Assembly: GCA_021324155.1 (NCBI GenBank)
Contig: JAJPJQ010000010.1
Location: 1 to 64,000, forward strand
Origin: Pseudomonadota bacterium
GTDB taxonomy: Bacteria; Desulfobacterota; Binatia; UBA9968
Direction: 5' to 3'
DNA: 64,000 bases
A program made the translations under genes and the position numbers. Below, in pieces: positions 1 through 8,639 of the stretch (position 1 is its first letter; every line of letters begins with the position of its first letter). The notes beneath the pieces were generated by a model. The model did not search any database. It saw nothing but the letters and a program-made list of their open reading frames with translations, and had not been told where the DNA came from.

Positions 1-989
1 AATTTATATAAATTAAAACGTCGCTCGTGCTCACCGACCCTTTCCTGCGAATAAATCACAGGGCCGTGCGAATCGAGCTTTATTGCGATCGCCGCAAGAA
101 TCGCCACGGGGACTGCAAGGATAAGGCCGACGGTCGAGACCACTACATCGACGGCTCTTTTCGTGAACGAGATCCAACGATTCCGGCGAAAGCCTTCGGA
201 GAGAATGATCCAGCTCGGGTGCAGATCCGTCGTAGGGATCTTGCCCATAATGCGTTCATAAAAGTGATGACAGTCCTCAACCGGAACTCCGCGAAGCCGC
301 AGCATGACTAGATCCTGCGCCGGAAAATTCTCGCAACTTTCCGGACCATCGACGAGGATGCGGTCGACCCCTTTACTCTCTACCACCTCGATGGTCGAGT
401 GCCGCGCAAAAACAGGCAATGTCACCTTGGTGGGATTGCCGTAGGAGAGCTGCATTTGACCGGCCTGGAATCCGACAAAGCCGACCACGTCCATCGCTAA
501 ATGCCTGCAACGGTGCAGCTCTTCGGCGATGATTTGTCCTATCGACTGAGTTCCGACAATCAAAATTTTTCCGCAAATCGTTCGCCGCTTGAGAATGTTC
601 GTGAACTGGATACGCCATACAAAAAGGCCTACGCCGATCAGCAGCATCGACGTTAGCGATATTTCGCGCCAAGCAGGCCGCGGCATGACCTGACTCAAAC
701 CGCCTAGGAGAAGACAGGTTATGCCTAATCCCGTAATCAATCGGAGCACCCAGTCTCTACCGGGAAAGGTCGAATCGATAGAATAAAGATCCGTATAATA
801 GAAAACGATGACGACGATGACGCCGACCGCGCCGCCTTGAATCAAATATCTAAACCACTGCGAATCGTCGTAAAATCTCGGCGAATCGATGACTAGCCGG
901 CCCACGCCGGCGATCGCCAATGCCACGCCAAGATCCACAAGAGGCAGCAGCAGGTGATACGCAGAATAATAGCGGTTAAAAATTCTCAC
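1..989 (-). CDS. XrtA-type polysaccharide sugar transferase (polyprenyl-phosphate hexose-1-P transferase), 3' end cut by window edge
   Basis: Reading frame open from a GTG at 989 to the left edge (about 329 codons). An in-frame TAG lies three codons upstream of the GTG, so the start cannot be far off; no clear ribosome site is seen. The N-terminal third holds four or five hydrophobic segments. A Rossmann-type stretch follows (KILIVGTQSIGQIIAEEL), then a basic RRNRWISFTKRAVDVV segment, a membrane helix and the start of the bacterial sugar-transferase domain (VIYSQERVGEHERRFNLYK). This is the order of the EpsB_2/WcaJ-like enzymes that load the first sugar phosphate on undecaprenyl phosphate at the inner membrane. 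It sits 16 bases after the tyrosine kinase, last visible gene of the operon. Family assignment is secure; sugar specificity is unknown. Confidence 0.85.
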   Translation of the reverse strand, partial: MRIFNRYYSAYHLLLPLVDLGVALAIAGVGRLVIDSPRFYDDSQWFRYLIQGGAVGVIVVIVFYYTDLYSIDSTFPGRDWVLRLITGLGITCLLLGGLSQVMPRPAWREISLTSMLLIGVGLFVWRIQFTNILKRRTICGKILIVGTQSIGQIIAEELHRCRHLAMDVVGFVGFQAGQMQLSYGNPTKVTLPVFARHSTIEVVESKGVDRILVDGPESCENFPAQDLVMLRLRGVPVEDCHHFYERIMGKIPTTDLHPSWIILSEGFRRNRWISFTKRAVDVVVSTVGLILAVPVAILAAIAIKLDSHGPVIYSQERVGEHERRFNLYK

Positions 990-1005
990 GGGAGTCTAAT
1001 CGCTT

Positions 1006-1884
1006 TCAATAATAGTAATATTTGGAGGAGATACCGAGCTCGGCGCCATTGAGAACTACTCCAACGATTTTATTTGACTTAAGAATATTCAGCGCCTCCG
1101 GTAGACAATCACGAGGGGTCTTACCGGCTCGAATGACCATTATGATTCCATCAACCTGTCTTGCTAAGACCAACGGATCGGACGTCGACAAAACAGGCGG
1201 ACTGTCGATAAGAATTTCGTGCCGCGAAAACATCAACCGTAGTTCTTTCATGAGGGCATCCATCCTTGCCGACCCCAACAACTCCGAAGAAACGCTCGTA
1301 GGTTTTCCAGCGGTGATAACTTCGAGTCCCGCAATGGATGTTTTCTGGACATAGTCCGTGATCTTGGCGTTCGAATTCGCTGTTAGATAGTCGCTGAGGC
1401 CGGGCGTCCGCGGGATGCGAAAGTAGTTGTGCAGTTGAGGGTTGCGCAAGTCACAGTCAATAAGGAGAACTTGTTCTTCATGATCCAATGCCACCGCCAC
1501 AGCTAGATTCGCTGAGACCGTGGATTTACCGTCGCGTTTAACCGGGCTTGTTATGGATAAGCAATGGGCATTCGTTTCGGTACGCAATCGCCGCAACTGT
1601 TCACGAAGTATTTTATATTGCTCACTAGCCGGAGAACCCTTTTCCAATGCTACTAGCGGATAGTTCTCATGGTTCCTGAGATCACGGCCGAAAAGAAACT
1701 CTTCGATCGTGTCACGCCATGAACGTATGGGAATCGCGCTCGAGCCGTTTTTTCCATTGTGATCAAACTTCTCCCTCGGAAAAACAACAGCAGCAGGAGC
1801 CAAGCGCGCCGCTTCTTCATGACCGCCAATCGTGTCATGGCGCTCTTGACGCGCTTTTTCCAAAGCTTCGAAAACTCTACTCAT
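1006..1884 (-). CDS. XrtA-associated tyrosine autokinase (BY-kinase)
   Basis: 292 residues, cytoplasmic. It starts MSRVFEALEKAR, the usual start of the kinase of XrtA/PEP-CTERM loci. Bacterial tyrosine kinase motifs are in order: Walker A about 112-122 (TSPVKRDGKST), Walker A' about 139-148 (VLLIDCDLRN), Walker B about 224-230 (ILIDSPP), and a C-terminal tyrosine cluster (four Tyr, 289-292) for autophosphorylation. Walker A is odd: the usual Gly or Ala at its start is missing, only GKST being conventional. In this family the kinase acts with the Wzz-like chain-length protein, encoded just upstream, by cycling phosphorylation to control polymer length and export. Same operon as neighbours on both sides. 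Confidence 0.9.
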   Translation of the reverse strand: MSRVFEALEKARQERHDTIGGHEEAARLAPAAVVFPREKFDHNGKNGSSAIPIRSWRDTIEEFLFGRDLRNHENYPLVALEKGSPASEQYKILREQLRRLRTETNAHCLSITSPVKRDGKSTVSANLAVAVALDHEEQVLLIDCDLRNPQLHNYFRIPRTPGLSDYLTANSNAKITDYVQKTSIAGLEVITAGKPTSVSSELLGSARMDALMKELRLMFSRHEILIDSPPVLSTSDPLVLARQVDGIIMVIRAGKTPRDCLPEALNILKSNKIVGVVLNGAELGISSKYYYY

Positions 1885-1953
1885 GAAACACCCCCAGCAT
1901 TCTTTCGGTAATATTCAACCAGGTAATGCGAAACGACTGTAATGATGTCATTG

Positions 1954-3498
1954 CTAATTGAGAAGATTTCCGAAAAACCGGATGACGACTGCTCCTACAA
2001 AGAGCATTCCAATTGATGCAAAAACCAGCATGCGCTGCGCGCGCCGTTGCTCAATTAAGCTGCCTCTTGTGATGACAGCCGGTATAGTGGCAAGAATCGG
2101 AAGGGGGATATTGTCTCTCAAATCTTCAGCGCGTTTGAATGAAGTGTCTAAAGTCTCACGGAGGAACGCCATTCCGACACCGGCGCCAAGCCCTAGGACA
2201 AGTCCGACGATGATAATTCGCGGGCGATTTGGGCCGATAGGTACTTGAGGCAAATTTGCCGGGTCGATTACGTTAAACTTTTCACCTTTGTCTTTCCGTT
2301 CCATATTTTCTGAGATTTGCGTTTCTAACGACTTGGCCTGCAGATCCTGATATTTTTTAAGAGTAATGTCGTAAACGCGGGTGATCTTTGAGAGCTCGAT
2401 AGCGCGAAGAGGGGTATTATCCACGCGCTTCTGATAATCGGCTATTTGAGATCGCAGCATGTCATTTTTGGATTTAAGGGCTGCTATCTCCAGTTTTAAA
2501 TCTTCTATTTGTGAGCTCAACATTTCTTTCAAAGACGCTCCAGGGGAGCTGGTCACAACCGGCCCGCTGCTGCCCGTGGCGGCGGATGTAGCTGATGCAG
2601 CCTGGGACTCCAGAGCGTCAATCTCTCGCTTTAGACGAATAACATCGGGATGTTTTGGGCTATATTGTCGGAGCATGATGTCCAACTCACGTTTTTTGCC
2701 TTCTAGTGATACGCTGCCCGTGATCTTCTGAGGATTCGCCCCGCCACTGCTGATGCCCGGGAGCATCGAATCAGCCATTGCAAGGATTTCCCATTCCGCA
2801 ATCTGCTTCTCCAGATTACCCTTTCGTTCCTGTAACGAGGTATAGCGAAGCATCCCCGACTCATACTCGCGGCGAAATTGATCAATGGTTCGAAGATTGG
2901 CATCCAGCTGCTCCGGCAATTCAGCGCGGTATTGTGCTTTGTATAAATTTACGGCTGATTCTTGGGTTTCAAGCTCTTTGCGAAGACGGTCGGCTTCCGA
3001 GTTGATGAAAGTCGCGGTTCCGGTGATTTGCTGCTGGCGCATCTGCTGAGTCGCATCAATGAAGATGGCGCCCAGACGCGCCGTGACATCCTTGGCCTTT
3101 TCCGGGCTCACGTCATCAAAGGAAAGAGCAAAGGCGTCAGTGCGGCGTATATCGAGTGCAATACGCTTCCGCAGCGTATCGACTCGCGTGTCTATGCGAC
3201 TCTGGTCGGGGTAGAGATTAAATTCCGCGACAATCCTCTGTAAATTAGGCCGACTTAAAATTTCATCGGAAATCTGGCGGACTCGCTGCTCGATGTTCAT
3301 AGGCGTTGACTGTGTAGCAACGTAGCCGGGCGGTAACTTAGGCGGAATAATTTGGATTAATGTGCGGGAGCGATAAACATCCGGTAAACTCCACGCCAGG
3401 TATACAGACAACGGAAAGATAACGACAAAAACCGCGATGGCGATACCTTTGTGGATGTAAAAGATGTTGAGCAGCTTCTTAATATCCAGCTCGTTCAT
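1954..3498 (-). CDS. XrtA-type polysaccharide chain-length determinant (Wzz-like)
   Basis: 514 residues. A short cytoplasmic N-terminus is followed by a membrane helix (about 17-36), a long periplasmic part rich in helices likely to form coiled coils (about 150-250 and 320-400), the proline-rich Wzz signature before the second helix (PQVPIGPNRP), a helix at about 427-445, and an additional C-terminal helix at about 490-508. This topology is that of the XrtA-system chain-length proteins, co-polymerases for the polysaccharide. The partner kinase is a separate gene immediately downstream. The ATG at 3498 follows a GGAG-type ribosome site. Function inferred from family and neighbours. Confidence 0.88.
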   Translation of the reverse strand: MNELDIKKLLNIFYIHKGIAIAVFVVIFPLSVYLAWSLPDVYRSRTLIQIIPPKLPPGYVATQSTPMNIEQRVRQISDEILSRPNLQRIVAEFNLYPDQSRIDTRVDTLRKRIALDIRRTDAFALSFDDVSPEKAKDVTARLGAIFIDATQQMRQQQITGTATFINSEADRLRKELETQESAVNLYKAQYRAELPEQLDANLRTIDQFRREYESGMLRYTSLQERKGNLEKQIAEWEILAMADSMLPGISSGGANPQKITGSVSLEGKKRELDIMLRQYSPKHPDVIRLKREIDALESQAASATSAATGSSGPVVTSSPGASLKEMLSSQIEDLKLEIAALKSKNDMLRSQIADYQKRVDNTPLRAIELSKITRVYDITLKKYQDLQAKSLETQISENMERKDKGEKFNVIDPANLPQVPIGPNRPRIIIVGLVLGLGAGVGMAFLRETLDTSFKRAEDLRDNIPLPILATIPAVITRGSLIEQRRAQRMLVFASIGMLFVGAVVIRFFGNLLN

Positions 3499-3561
3499 AT
3501 GTAGTTCTCCGATCGGAGCGTACAGGTTATAAGCGCGGTCTGGGACAGGATTGGGACGGAA

Positions 3562-4167
3562 CTAGGGAACGATGACGCGGTCGCCCGGCTTGAGCACGAT
3601 GTCCTGCTTCAGATCACCTTTCATAATAGCCTCGTAATCGACGATAAATTCCGTCACGCTATTACCTTCCCGGCGAATCACTTTGATGTCGTGGAGTTCG
3701 GCGAACAAGGTTAAGCCACCGGCTCGGGTCAGTATCTGTAACACGGTATCATTGCCGGTCGCGGGATACGGCGCCGGCTTGGCAACCTGCCCGACCACAA
3801 AAATTTCGCTTGAAGTAATGTTCGTGACACGAATGGTGACGAAAGGACTGCTAATGAACTCCTGATACTTTTGCTCGAGAGTTTTTCTCAGCTCAGCGGT
3901 CGTCAAACCGGACGCGCGCACTTCGTTCACGAGTGGAAGCGTTACAAATCCGTCTGGACGTACTTTGACAGGGCCCGACAATGCGGGTTCCTTCCAGATG
4001 ACGACTTCAAGGTTGTCGCCCGGACCCACAACATAAAACTCGTCCGAAGGTTTGGCCGGATTGGGGGTGTCAACAGGGACCTGGTAGCGTTGGACGCGAA
4101 GATCTTTCGTGCCACAAGCAGTGAGAAACAGCAAAATGGCCAGAAATAGTATACTGGCTATTCTCAT
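3562..4167 (-). CDS. Polysaccharide export lipoprotein (Wza-like, XrtA type)
   Basis: 201 residues from the ATG at 4167, chosen over an upstream in-frame ATG (4191) because AAAGGAG lies six bases before it and because the protein then begins with a proper lipoprotein signal: hydrophobic helix and lipobox LTAC with Cys18. The mature part has the Poly_export domain (FYVVGPGDNLEVVIWKEP, about 44-61) and a SLBB-like domain (IFVVGQVAKPAPYP), ending in KPGDRVIVP. Such proteins form the outer-membrane part of the export channel. It is short compared with E. coli Wza (about 380), which is usual for XrtA loci. Same operon as the chain-length gene downstream. Confidence 0.9.
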   Translation of the reverse strand: MRIASILFLAILLFLTACGTKDLRVQRYQVPVDTPNPAKPSDEFYVVGPGDNLEVVIWKEPALSGPVKVRPDGFVTLPLVNEVRASGLTTAELRKTLEQKYQEFISSPFVTIRVTNITSSEIFVVGQVAKPAPYPATGNDTVLQILTRAGGLTLFAELHDIKVIRREGNSVTEFIVDYEAIMKGDLKQDIVLKPGDRVIVP

Positions 4168-4273
4168 AGATACTCCTTTGCGCCCGTGCAACTTACGCGG
4201 TACAGACCTTTGGCTAATTCGTGAGAAAACGACCCGCCGTAATGGCGAGTAAACCGGCGACTGATCTAAATCG

Positions 4274-5752
4274 TCACTGCTGAAGAGGCGTGGATGACTG
4301 AGGACTATCGGATTCCGGCAACGGAGCGGGAAAAGCCGGACTTCCCATAGTTGGCGTCATAAACGGATCAATCGGAGCTCGCGAGAACCCGCTTCTGGGA
4401 TAAACATCAAAGTGCATCGACAAAGAAAGTGAGACCTGGCCGCCTTGCATCTTTCCTTGCGTCACATCCTTCGAGGCATGCCTGCTGACGTCGTGCGTAT
4501 CTGTCCCACGGTAACCGTAAATAAGCTTCGACGACAACCAGCTCATAAACCAATATTCGGCTCCTGCGCCAACGCGAAAGATTTTTGATTTCGCGTCCTC
4601 GGAATCGAAAAGAGTAAACTCGGCGCCGGCGCCGGCTCGCAACCGCTCTGTCAGACGAATAACAAAAGCCGTCGGAAAAGATGTTACCTGGGCGGGGCCT
4701 CTGGAAATCCCAAAGCTGTTGCTCAGCTCTCTCCGGGCGGCAATACTGAAGGTTGCAGTGGGCCAAAGCTTGATCAAAGTCAGGTTAGCGTTGCCGCCGA
4801 GCCCAGGTCCGTGATCGCTAGTATTTAGGGCGACGCCGCCCCCCCCGGAAAGCGTCAATGTCGGGGTTAATTGAAGATTGAGACGTCTATAAGCGGTAAA
4901 AAAATCGTCGCCGAAATCGAACGAGTGTAGTACGTCCGATCCGCCGCGGCTCGAATTGAGAAAGGTAATCCTATATCCCGCGTGGATATTATGATTTAGG
5001 CGCCATTGATAGACACCGCGAAAACCAAAGGAATTAGACAGCTCGTTGCCATCGGAAGTGTTCGAATAGGAGTTTTCATAGCCACCTGATATCGATAAAT
5101 TAGAGGTCGCGAGCCACGCGCCGCGAATGCTGAGAGTATTGGAGAGGGTCCGTCCTTTTGTCAGCAGCGGCCCAACATCCGCAAGAACGCTAACAGGCTC
5201 GTATGTGCCGCCGGCGGGAAACATTGTCGGGGTACTCGGCAACGCTGAGGGGTACGCATCATCCATGCCCGGCGTATGAGTATCGCCGCCGCGCCTGGCG
5301 GTATCCGCCACAAAAAAAGTCAATTTGGGAGAATAACGATAGATATAACTCGCATCGAAGGAAATATTATCACCGAAGTTGTTCCGCTCGCTGTGCTGCG
5401 CAAAGATCTGACCGGTGGCGCTCAGCCTGCTGATAAACGTCGGAGTTGTTTGCAAGGGCGGAGCATACAAAAAAGTAAACGTGGGGACGACGTAGGTTAT
5501 GAAGTCAGATTGTCTAGGATGTTCAAAACGGATATTGTCATCGTAAGCTTCTCCGGTAGTCACCGATGCTCCGACGGCAAAACCGGCATCCGCACGGCGC
5601 GCGGACGCGAACGCCCAGCAGAAAACGAACGCGAGTACGAGCGCTGCGCGCTGGTTCGAAGCCAACCAGCGCGAAAGGCACGTGAGACACAGAAAAAAAG
5701 AAGGAGACCTAGCGACGCGCGGCTTAAACTTTGGCCGGCAATCCAAGCACAT
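4274..5752 (-). CDS. XrtA/PEP-CTERM-associated outer-membrane beta-barrel protein
   Basis: 492 residues. Hydrophobic signal (about 36-52, ALVLAFVFCWAFASA) after an unusually long Cys- and Arg-containing leader, so the true start may be an internal codon. The rest alternates amphipathic strands with aromatic and Gly/Ser turns (FITYVVPTFTFLYAPP, TLSIRGAWLATSNLSISGGY, VSLSLSMHF), as in the TIGR03016 family of outer-membrane proteins that accompany XrtA polysaccharide loci; TGEAYDDNIRF near the mature N-terminus is typical of it. The C-terminal 40 residues are Pro- and Ser-rich rather than a closing strand. Its probable role is in polymer secretion or assembly. Position between ATPase and export lipoprotein fits. 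Confidence 0.82.
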   Translation of the reverse strand: MCLDCRPKFKPRVARSPSFFLCLTCLSRWLASNQRAALVLAFVFCWAFASARRADAGFAVGASVTTGEAYDDNIRFEHPRQSDFITYVVPTFTFLYAPPLQTTPTFISRLSATGQIFAQHSERNNFGDNISFDASYIYRYSPKLTFFVADTARRGGDTHTPGMDDAYPSALPSTPTMFPAGGTYEPVSVLADVGPLLTKGRTLSNTLSIRGAWLATSNLSISGGYENSYSNTSDGNELSNSFGFRGVYQWRLNHNIHAGYRITFLNSSRGGSDVLHSFDFGDDFFTAYRRLNLQLTPTLTLSGGGGVALNTSDHGPGLGGNANLTLIKLWPTATFSIAARRELSNSFGISRGPAQVTSFPTAFVIRLTERLRAGAGAEFTLFDSEDAKSKIFRVGAGAEYWFMSWLSSKLIYGYRGTDTHDVSRHASKDVTQGKMQGGQVSLSLSMHFDVYPRSGFSRAPIDPFMTPTMGSPAFPAPLPESDSPQSSTPLQQ

Positions 5753-5817
5753 AGGGCAGAAGTTAACATAGTCCTAGATTAGCATGCAAATAGGTGAAGA
5801 GCCTGATGCGGGCCGGG

Positions 5818-7551
5818 TCACCTACTTTTCGCAATCGGGCTCTCCGTCGAAGCAATCCATTTGTTTGCTACGGCGGTCTCCCATGCGCGCTCGGATGCCT
5901 GCTGATTTTTTAACCCGCGAATCTCAACCCGATAAAGCATGACCTTGGGAGAGATTTGGCGTTGGGAGATTGTAGGCTCGTAACCTTTTGCCGTTACCGC
6001 CTTGCTGAACCGCTCAGCCTCCTGCCGTTTCGAAAACGCATCGAGCACAAGAGAATAGGTGTCATCCGATTGACGGCGCAGCAGAGTGTCGCGCGTCAAC
6101 GGGGGGACAGAAAGATTCTGGCCCGCGACGATCCAGTTGACATCTTCGATTCCGGGATTCGCCTCTTTGAGAATGTCCATTGCCAGCAGCATTTTTTTCT
6201 GACCGTATGCTTCCGAGGCGATGCGGCTGATTGTGGTGCCCCATGAAACCACAACAGCCTTATTCTGCTCATCCGACGATTTTGTCGTCTCAGCGGTCGC
6301 CGGCTCTGAACCGAGGACGGACGCCTGTTGTGGAACGGCCATTTCAGTCTTTGCAATGGCCGCTTCGACTTGACGCGCGGTTGGTTCATTGCTAGCCGCC
6401 GGGCGGGCTTCGGACGCAATAGGCTCATGTTGCGACGAGCCTGCGCTCGACGTCTTTGCGGCCAGTCTGATCCGCGCCAGAAAATCGGACCACCAACCGA
6501 GGCCATCGGCTTGATAAAGAAATACAGCGGCAAGTACAAGGATGAGTACGGAGAATGTGGCGGTTCCAAAAATCGCGGGACGTCTCCCGTCTCCTTCGCG
6601 ACTGGATTCATCGCTCTTCGCCGGGAGCATTGCTTCGCTTGAATCGGCTCTCGCCATGATAATGGGGCTCGGCTGTACAGGCACCCGGCTCGCGAATGGC
6701 GCCTCCGCTACGGGTGCCGGAGCAGGAGCTTCGGGCAACCGACGCTCCTCTGTAAGACTGAGATCGTTCGCCACCTCTTGGACCATTTCCGCGGAGACCT
6801 TGGTTTCGGAGGAGGCGTAAGCGATCAGCAAAGCATTGTCGCAAAGAATGTTGATCAATCGGGGAATGCCGCGGGAATACAACGCGACTGCCTGGATAGC
6901 TTCACGGGTGAAGAGCTCGCGGTCATAGCCGGCAACGTGGAGGCGGTGCTGAATAAAAGGGCCGACTTCGCGTTCCTTTAGCCGATCGAGGCGGCAATGG
7001 AGAGCGACGCGTTGTTTTATCTGCCGGAGCTGCGGTTGACTGAGCTTCGTATCGAGTTCGGTTTGGCCGACCAGAACGATCTGCAAAAGCTTCTCGGTCG
7101 GTGTCTCAAGATTAGAAACGAGGCGGAGGTTTTCAAGGACATCATCGGTGAGATTTTGCGCTTCGTCTACCAGCAAAACCACGGTTCCGCCGCGAACGGA
7201 TTGCCGCATTAAAAATTCGTTCAGCGCGCGGATCTTCTCGAGTCGCCCGGCGCCCCTCACGTCAAGGCGTAGCTCATCGCAGGCAAAGCTGACCAACTCC
7301 TCGAAGCTCAGTGTCGTGTTGTAAAAAAAGACATACCGGACATCCTCCTCCGGTTCGCTCATCAGGCGCCGGAGCAAGGTGGTTTTCCCCGTTCCGACTT
7401 CTCCTGTCAGGACAATGAAACCTTTCCGCTCCCGAATGCCGTACAGCAGGCTTGCGTAAGCCTCCTGATAGACGGGATTCTCATAAAAGTATTTCGGATC
7501 GGGCGTTACGTTAAAAGGTTTTTCCCTGAAACCAAAGTACTCGTTGTACAT
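5818..7551 (-). CDS. XrtA-associated AAA ATPase with LysM-like and SPOR-like C-terminal domains
   Basis: 577 residues from the ATG at 7551 (MYNEYFGFREKPFNVTPDP), the standard start of ExeA/GspA-like ATPases of XrtA loci; an in-frame ATG at 7638 with a plausible ribosome site would add 29 non-conserved residues. The AAA domain has Walker A GEVGTGKT (50-57) and Walker B VVLLVDE (124-130). After a Pro/Ala-rich linker comes one membrane helix (about 327-345), a LysM-like stretch (about 433-483, TTISRIASEAYG and LSVP) and a SPOR-like stretch (about 497-570). The layout puts the ATPase in the cytoplasm and a peptidoglycan-binding part in the periplasm, suggesting anchoring of the secretion machine to the wall. 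ATPase call secure; domain calls of the tail are by pattern. Confidence 0.85.
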   Translation of the reverse strand: MYNEYFGFREKPFNVTPDPKYFYENPVYQEAYASLLYGIRERKGFIVLTGEVGTGKTTLLRRLMSEPEEDVRYVFFYNTTLSFEELVSFACDELRLDVRGAGRLEKIRALNEFLMRQSVRGGTVVLLVDEAQNLTDDVLENLRLVSNLETPTEKLLQIVLVGQTELDTKLSQPQLRQIKQRVALHCRLDRLKEREVGPFIQHRLHVAGYDRELFTREAIQAVALYSRGIPRLINILCDNALLIAYASSETKVSAEMVQEVANDLSLTEERRLPEAPAPAPVAEAPFASRVPVQPSPIIMARADSSEAMLPAKSDESSREGDGRRPAIFGTATFSVLILVLAAVFLYQADGLGWWSDFLARIRLAAKTSSAGSSQHEPIASEARPAASNEPTARQVEAAIAKTEMAVPQQASVLGSEPATAETTKSSDEQNKAVVVSWGTTISRIASEAYGQKKMLLAMDILKEANPGIEDVNWIVAGQNLSVPPLTRDTLLRRQSDDTYSLVLDAFSKRQEAERFSKAVTAKGYEPTISQRQISPKVMLYRVEIRGLKNQQASERAWETAVANKWIASTESPIAKSR

Positions 7552-7696
7552 AGGTTGGCCCCGAATGTAAGGAGATCTACTCTGGGGGAGGACGATAAAG
7601 AACGCGAACGGGAAAGACTTTCTTCTGGCGGCGGACATAGCTCCGCCACCTAGGGCTGGGCCCGGTTTTAAAAAACGCTAAGAAAACAAAAAGTTC

Positions 7697-8266
7697 TCAG
7701 GCGTGCGCCTGAGGCGTACAATCTTCCAAATTAAAGAGATTGGATTTGGAAGATTCGGCAACCCAGCCGGAATTTAAAAACCGCAACGGCACTTCGACGT
7801 TGACGTCGCGGCTCAATAATCGCATTAGAATCTTGACGCGATCCTTGGCACCCGGCGGCTCCTGGATGATTCCGGCAAGCCCCGCGAAGGGCCCGCCCGT
7901 AATCTGCACCTCTTGACCCTTGCGCAAATCAGAACGTGCCGAGATCATTCCGTCGGGCGTTCCCTGTGCTTTAAGAAAAGAGATTACAGCGTCATCAATG
8001 GGAGCCGGAGTTCCGTTGAAACTAACTACGCGGTTCACGCCAGGCGTCCATATAATGGCTTGATACTGAGCTGCATCATTGATTTGGGTAAAAAGATAGC
8101 TCGGGAATAGGGGAACAACTCGTTTGCGCTTCTGTAAGGATACGGGAAATAAAAGCTTCGGAAGAAAAACCTCTACCCCTCTATGCCGGAGGCAGAATTC
8201 CGCGAATTCCTCTTTCTGAGGCTTGGAATACACCACATACCACTTCTTCGCTTCTATGCTGCTCAT
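7697..8266 (-). CDS. NusG/RfaH-family transcription antiterminator
   Basis: 189 residues. NusG N-terminal domain at about 8-105 (KKWYVVYSKPQKEEFAEFCL, PLFPSYLFTQ) and KOW domain at about 114-165 (LRKGQEVQITGGPFAGLAGI). This is a specialised NusG paralogue of RfaH/UpxY/LoaP type rather than housekeeping NusG: it is the first gene of a polysaccharide operon, with no ribosomal or secE genes nearby. Its likely job is to suppress pausing and early termination in the long operon it heads. Translation starts at ATG 8266, about 27 bases after the transcription start predicted from the sigma-54 promoter at 8305-8320. Confidence 0.9.
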   Translation of the reverse strand: MSSIEAKKWYVVYSKPQKEEFAEFCLRHRGVEVFLPKLLFPVSLQKRKRVVPLFPSYLFTQINDAAQYQAIIWTPGVNRVVSFNGTPAPIDDAVISFLKAQGTPDGMISARSDLRKGQEVQITGGPFAGLAGIIQEPPGAKDRVKILMRLLSRDVNVEVPLRFLNSGWVAESSKSNLFNLEDCTPQAHA

Positions 8267-8304
8267 AAAATCCTACGGTTCTGACTGGAGTATCCTTCGC
8301 AGAG

Positions 8305-8320
8305 AGCAATAGAGGTGCCA
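8305..8320 (-). promoter_or_regulatory. Sigma-54 promoter of the polysaccharide operon
   Basis: On the minus strand the sequence is TGGCACCTCTATTGCT: a full match to the sigma-54 consensus TGGCAC-N5-TTGC[AT], with GG and GC separated by exactly 10 bases. It ends 39 bases before the start codon of the NusG-like gene, which puts the transcription start about 27 bases before the ATG. XrtA polysaccharide loci in other bacteria are known to use RpoN with the PrsK/PrsR two-component system, so location and sequence agree. Confidence 0.85.
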
Positions 8321-8416
8321 TGATTTCCATCCGTCTAGCATGCAAGTAAGTCATTGAAAAATTAGGAATCTAACGGGCACGGCCCGATATCGTAGGATGA
8401 GTGCTTAATACGTATC

Positions 8417-8430
8417 GGGCATTTATGCCC
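8417..8430. promoter_or_regulatory. Palindrome GGCA-N4-TGCC, candidate activator site 1
   Basis: Perfect inverted repeat GGGCATTTATGCCC, centred about 109 bases upstream of the near edge of the sigma-54 promoter. Shares the core GGCA-N4-TGCC with the palindrome at 8483-8500. Distance suits binding of a sigma-54 enhancer-binding dimer such as PrsR. Identity of the protein is inferred. Confidence 0.5.
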
Positions 8431-8482
8431 AACGCCTGACCAAAATCTTTGTATGCAGGCCCTTTCTCGTTGCAGTTGATTT

Positions 8483-8500
8483 TCAGGCACAAATGCCTGA
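8483..8500. promoter_or_regulatory. Palindrome GGCA-N4-TGCC, candidate activator site 2
   Basis: Perfect inverted repeat TCAGGCACAAATGCCTGA with the same GGCA-N4-TGCC core as the site at 8417-8430. The centres are 68 bases apart (about 6.5 helical turns). Two copies of one palindrome class at enhancer distance from a sigma-54 promoter suggest cooperative activator sites. Confidence 0.5.
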
Positions 8501-8639
8501 TTGGGCAGGTATTACCCGGATATAAGTAAATAAGAAAGCAGCGGCCAAATCAGCTTTGGAGTTTGTTTTCTCGCATCTTCTGAACAATACAGAGGATTCT
8601 AAGAAGATGAAGTTTCGCTGAAATGGAGATTTTCATATC

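Larger units (their letters stand above)
8267..8639. other. 373-bp intergenic regulatory region
   Basis: This gap between the polysaccharide operon (reading left) and the 3' end of the DoxX gene has no coding signal. It holds a sigma-54 promoter close to the NusG-like gene and, 97-196 bases upstream of that promoter, palindromes listed separately. A further short inverted repeat (CGGGC-acg-GCCCG, 8374-8386) lies between them. The right part (8520-8639) is AT-rich without structure I can name. The arrangement resembles an enhancer-dependent sigma-54 control region. Confidence 0.7.

Noticed and set aside
7552-7638. Start of the XrtA ATPase at 7638
   Set aside because: A ribosome site is possible, but the family begins at MYNEYFGF; the 29 added residues are not conserved in pattern.
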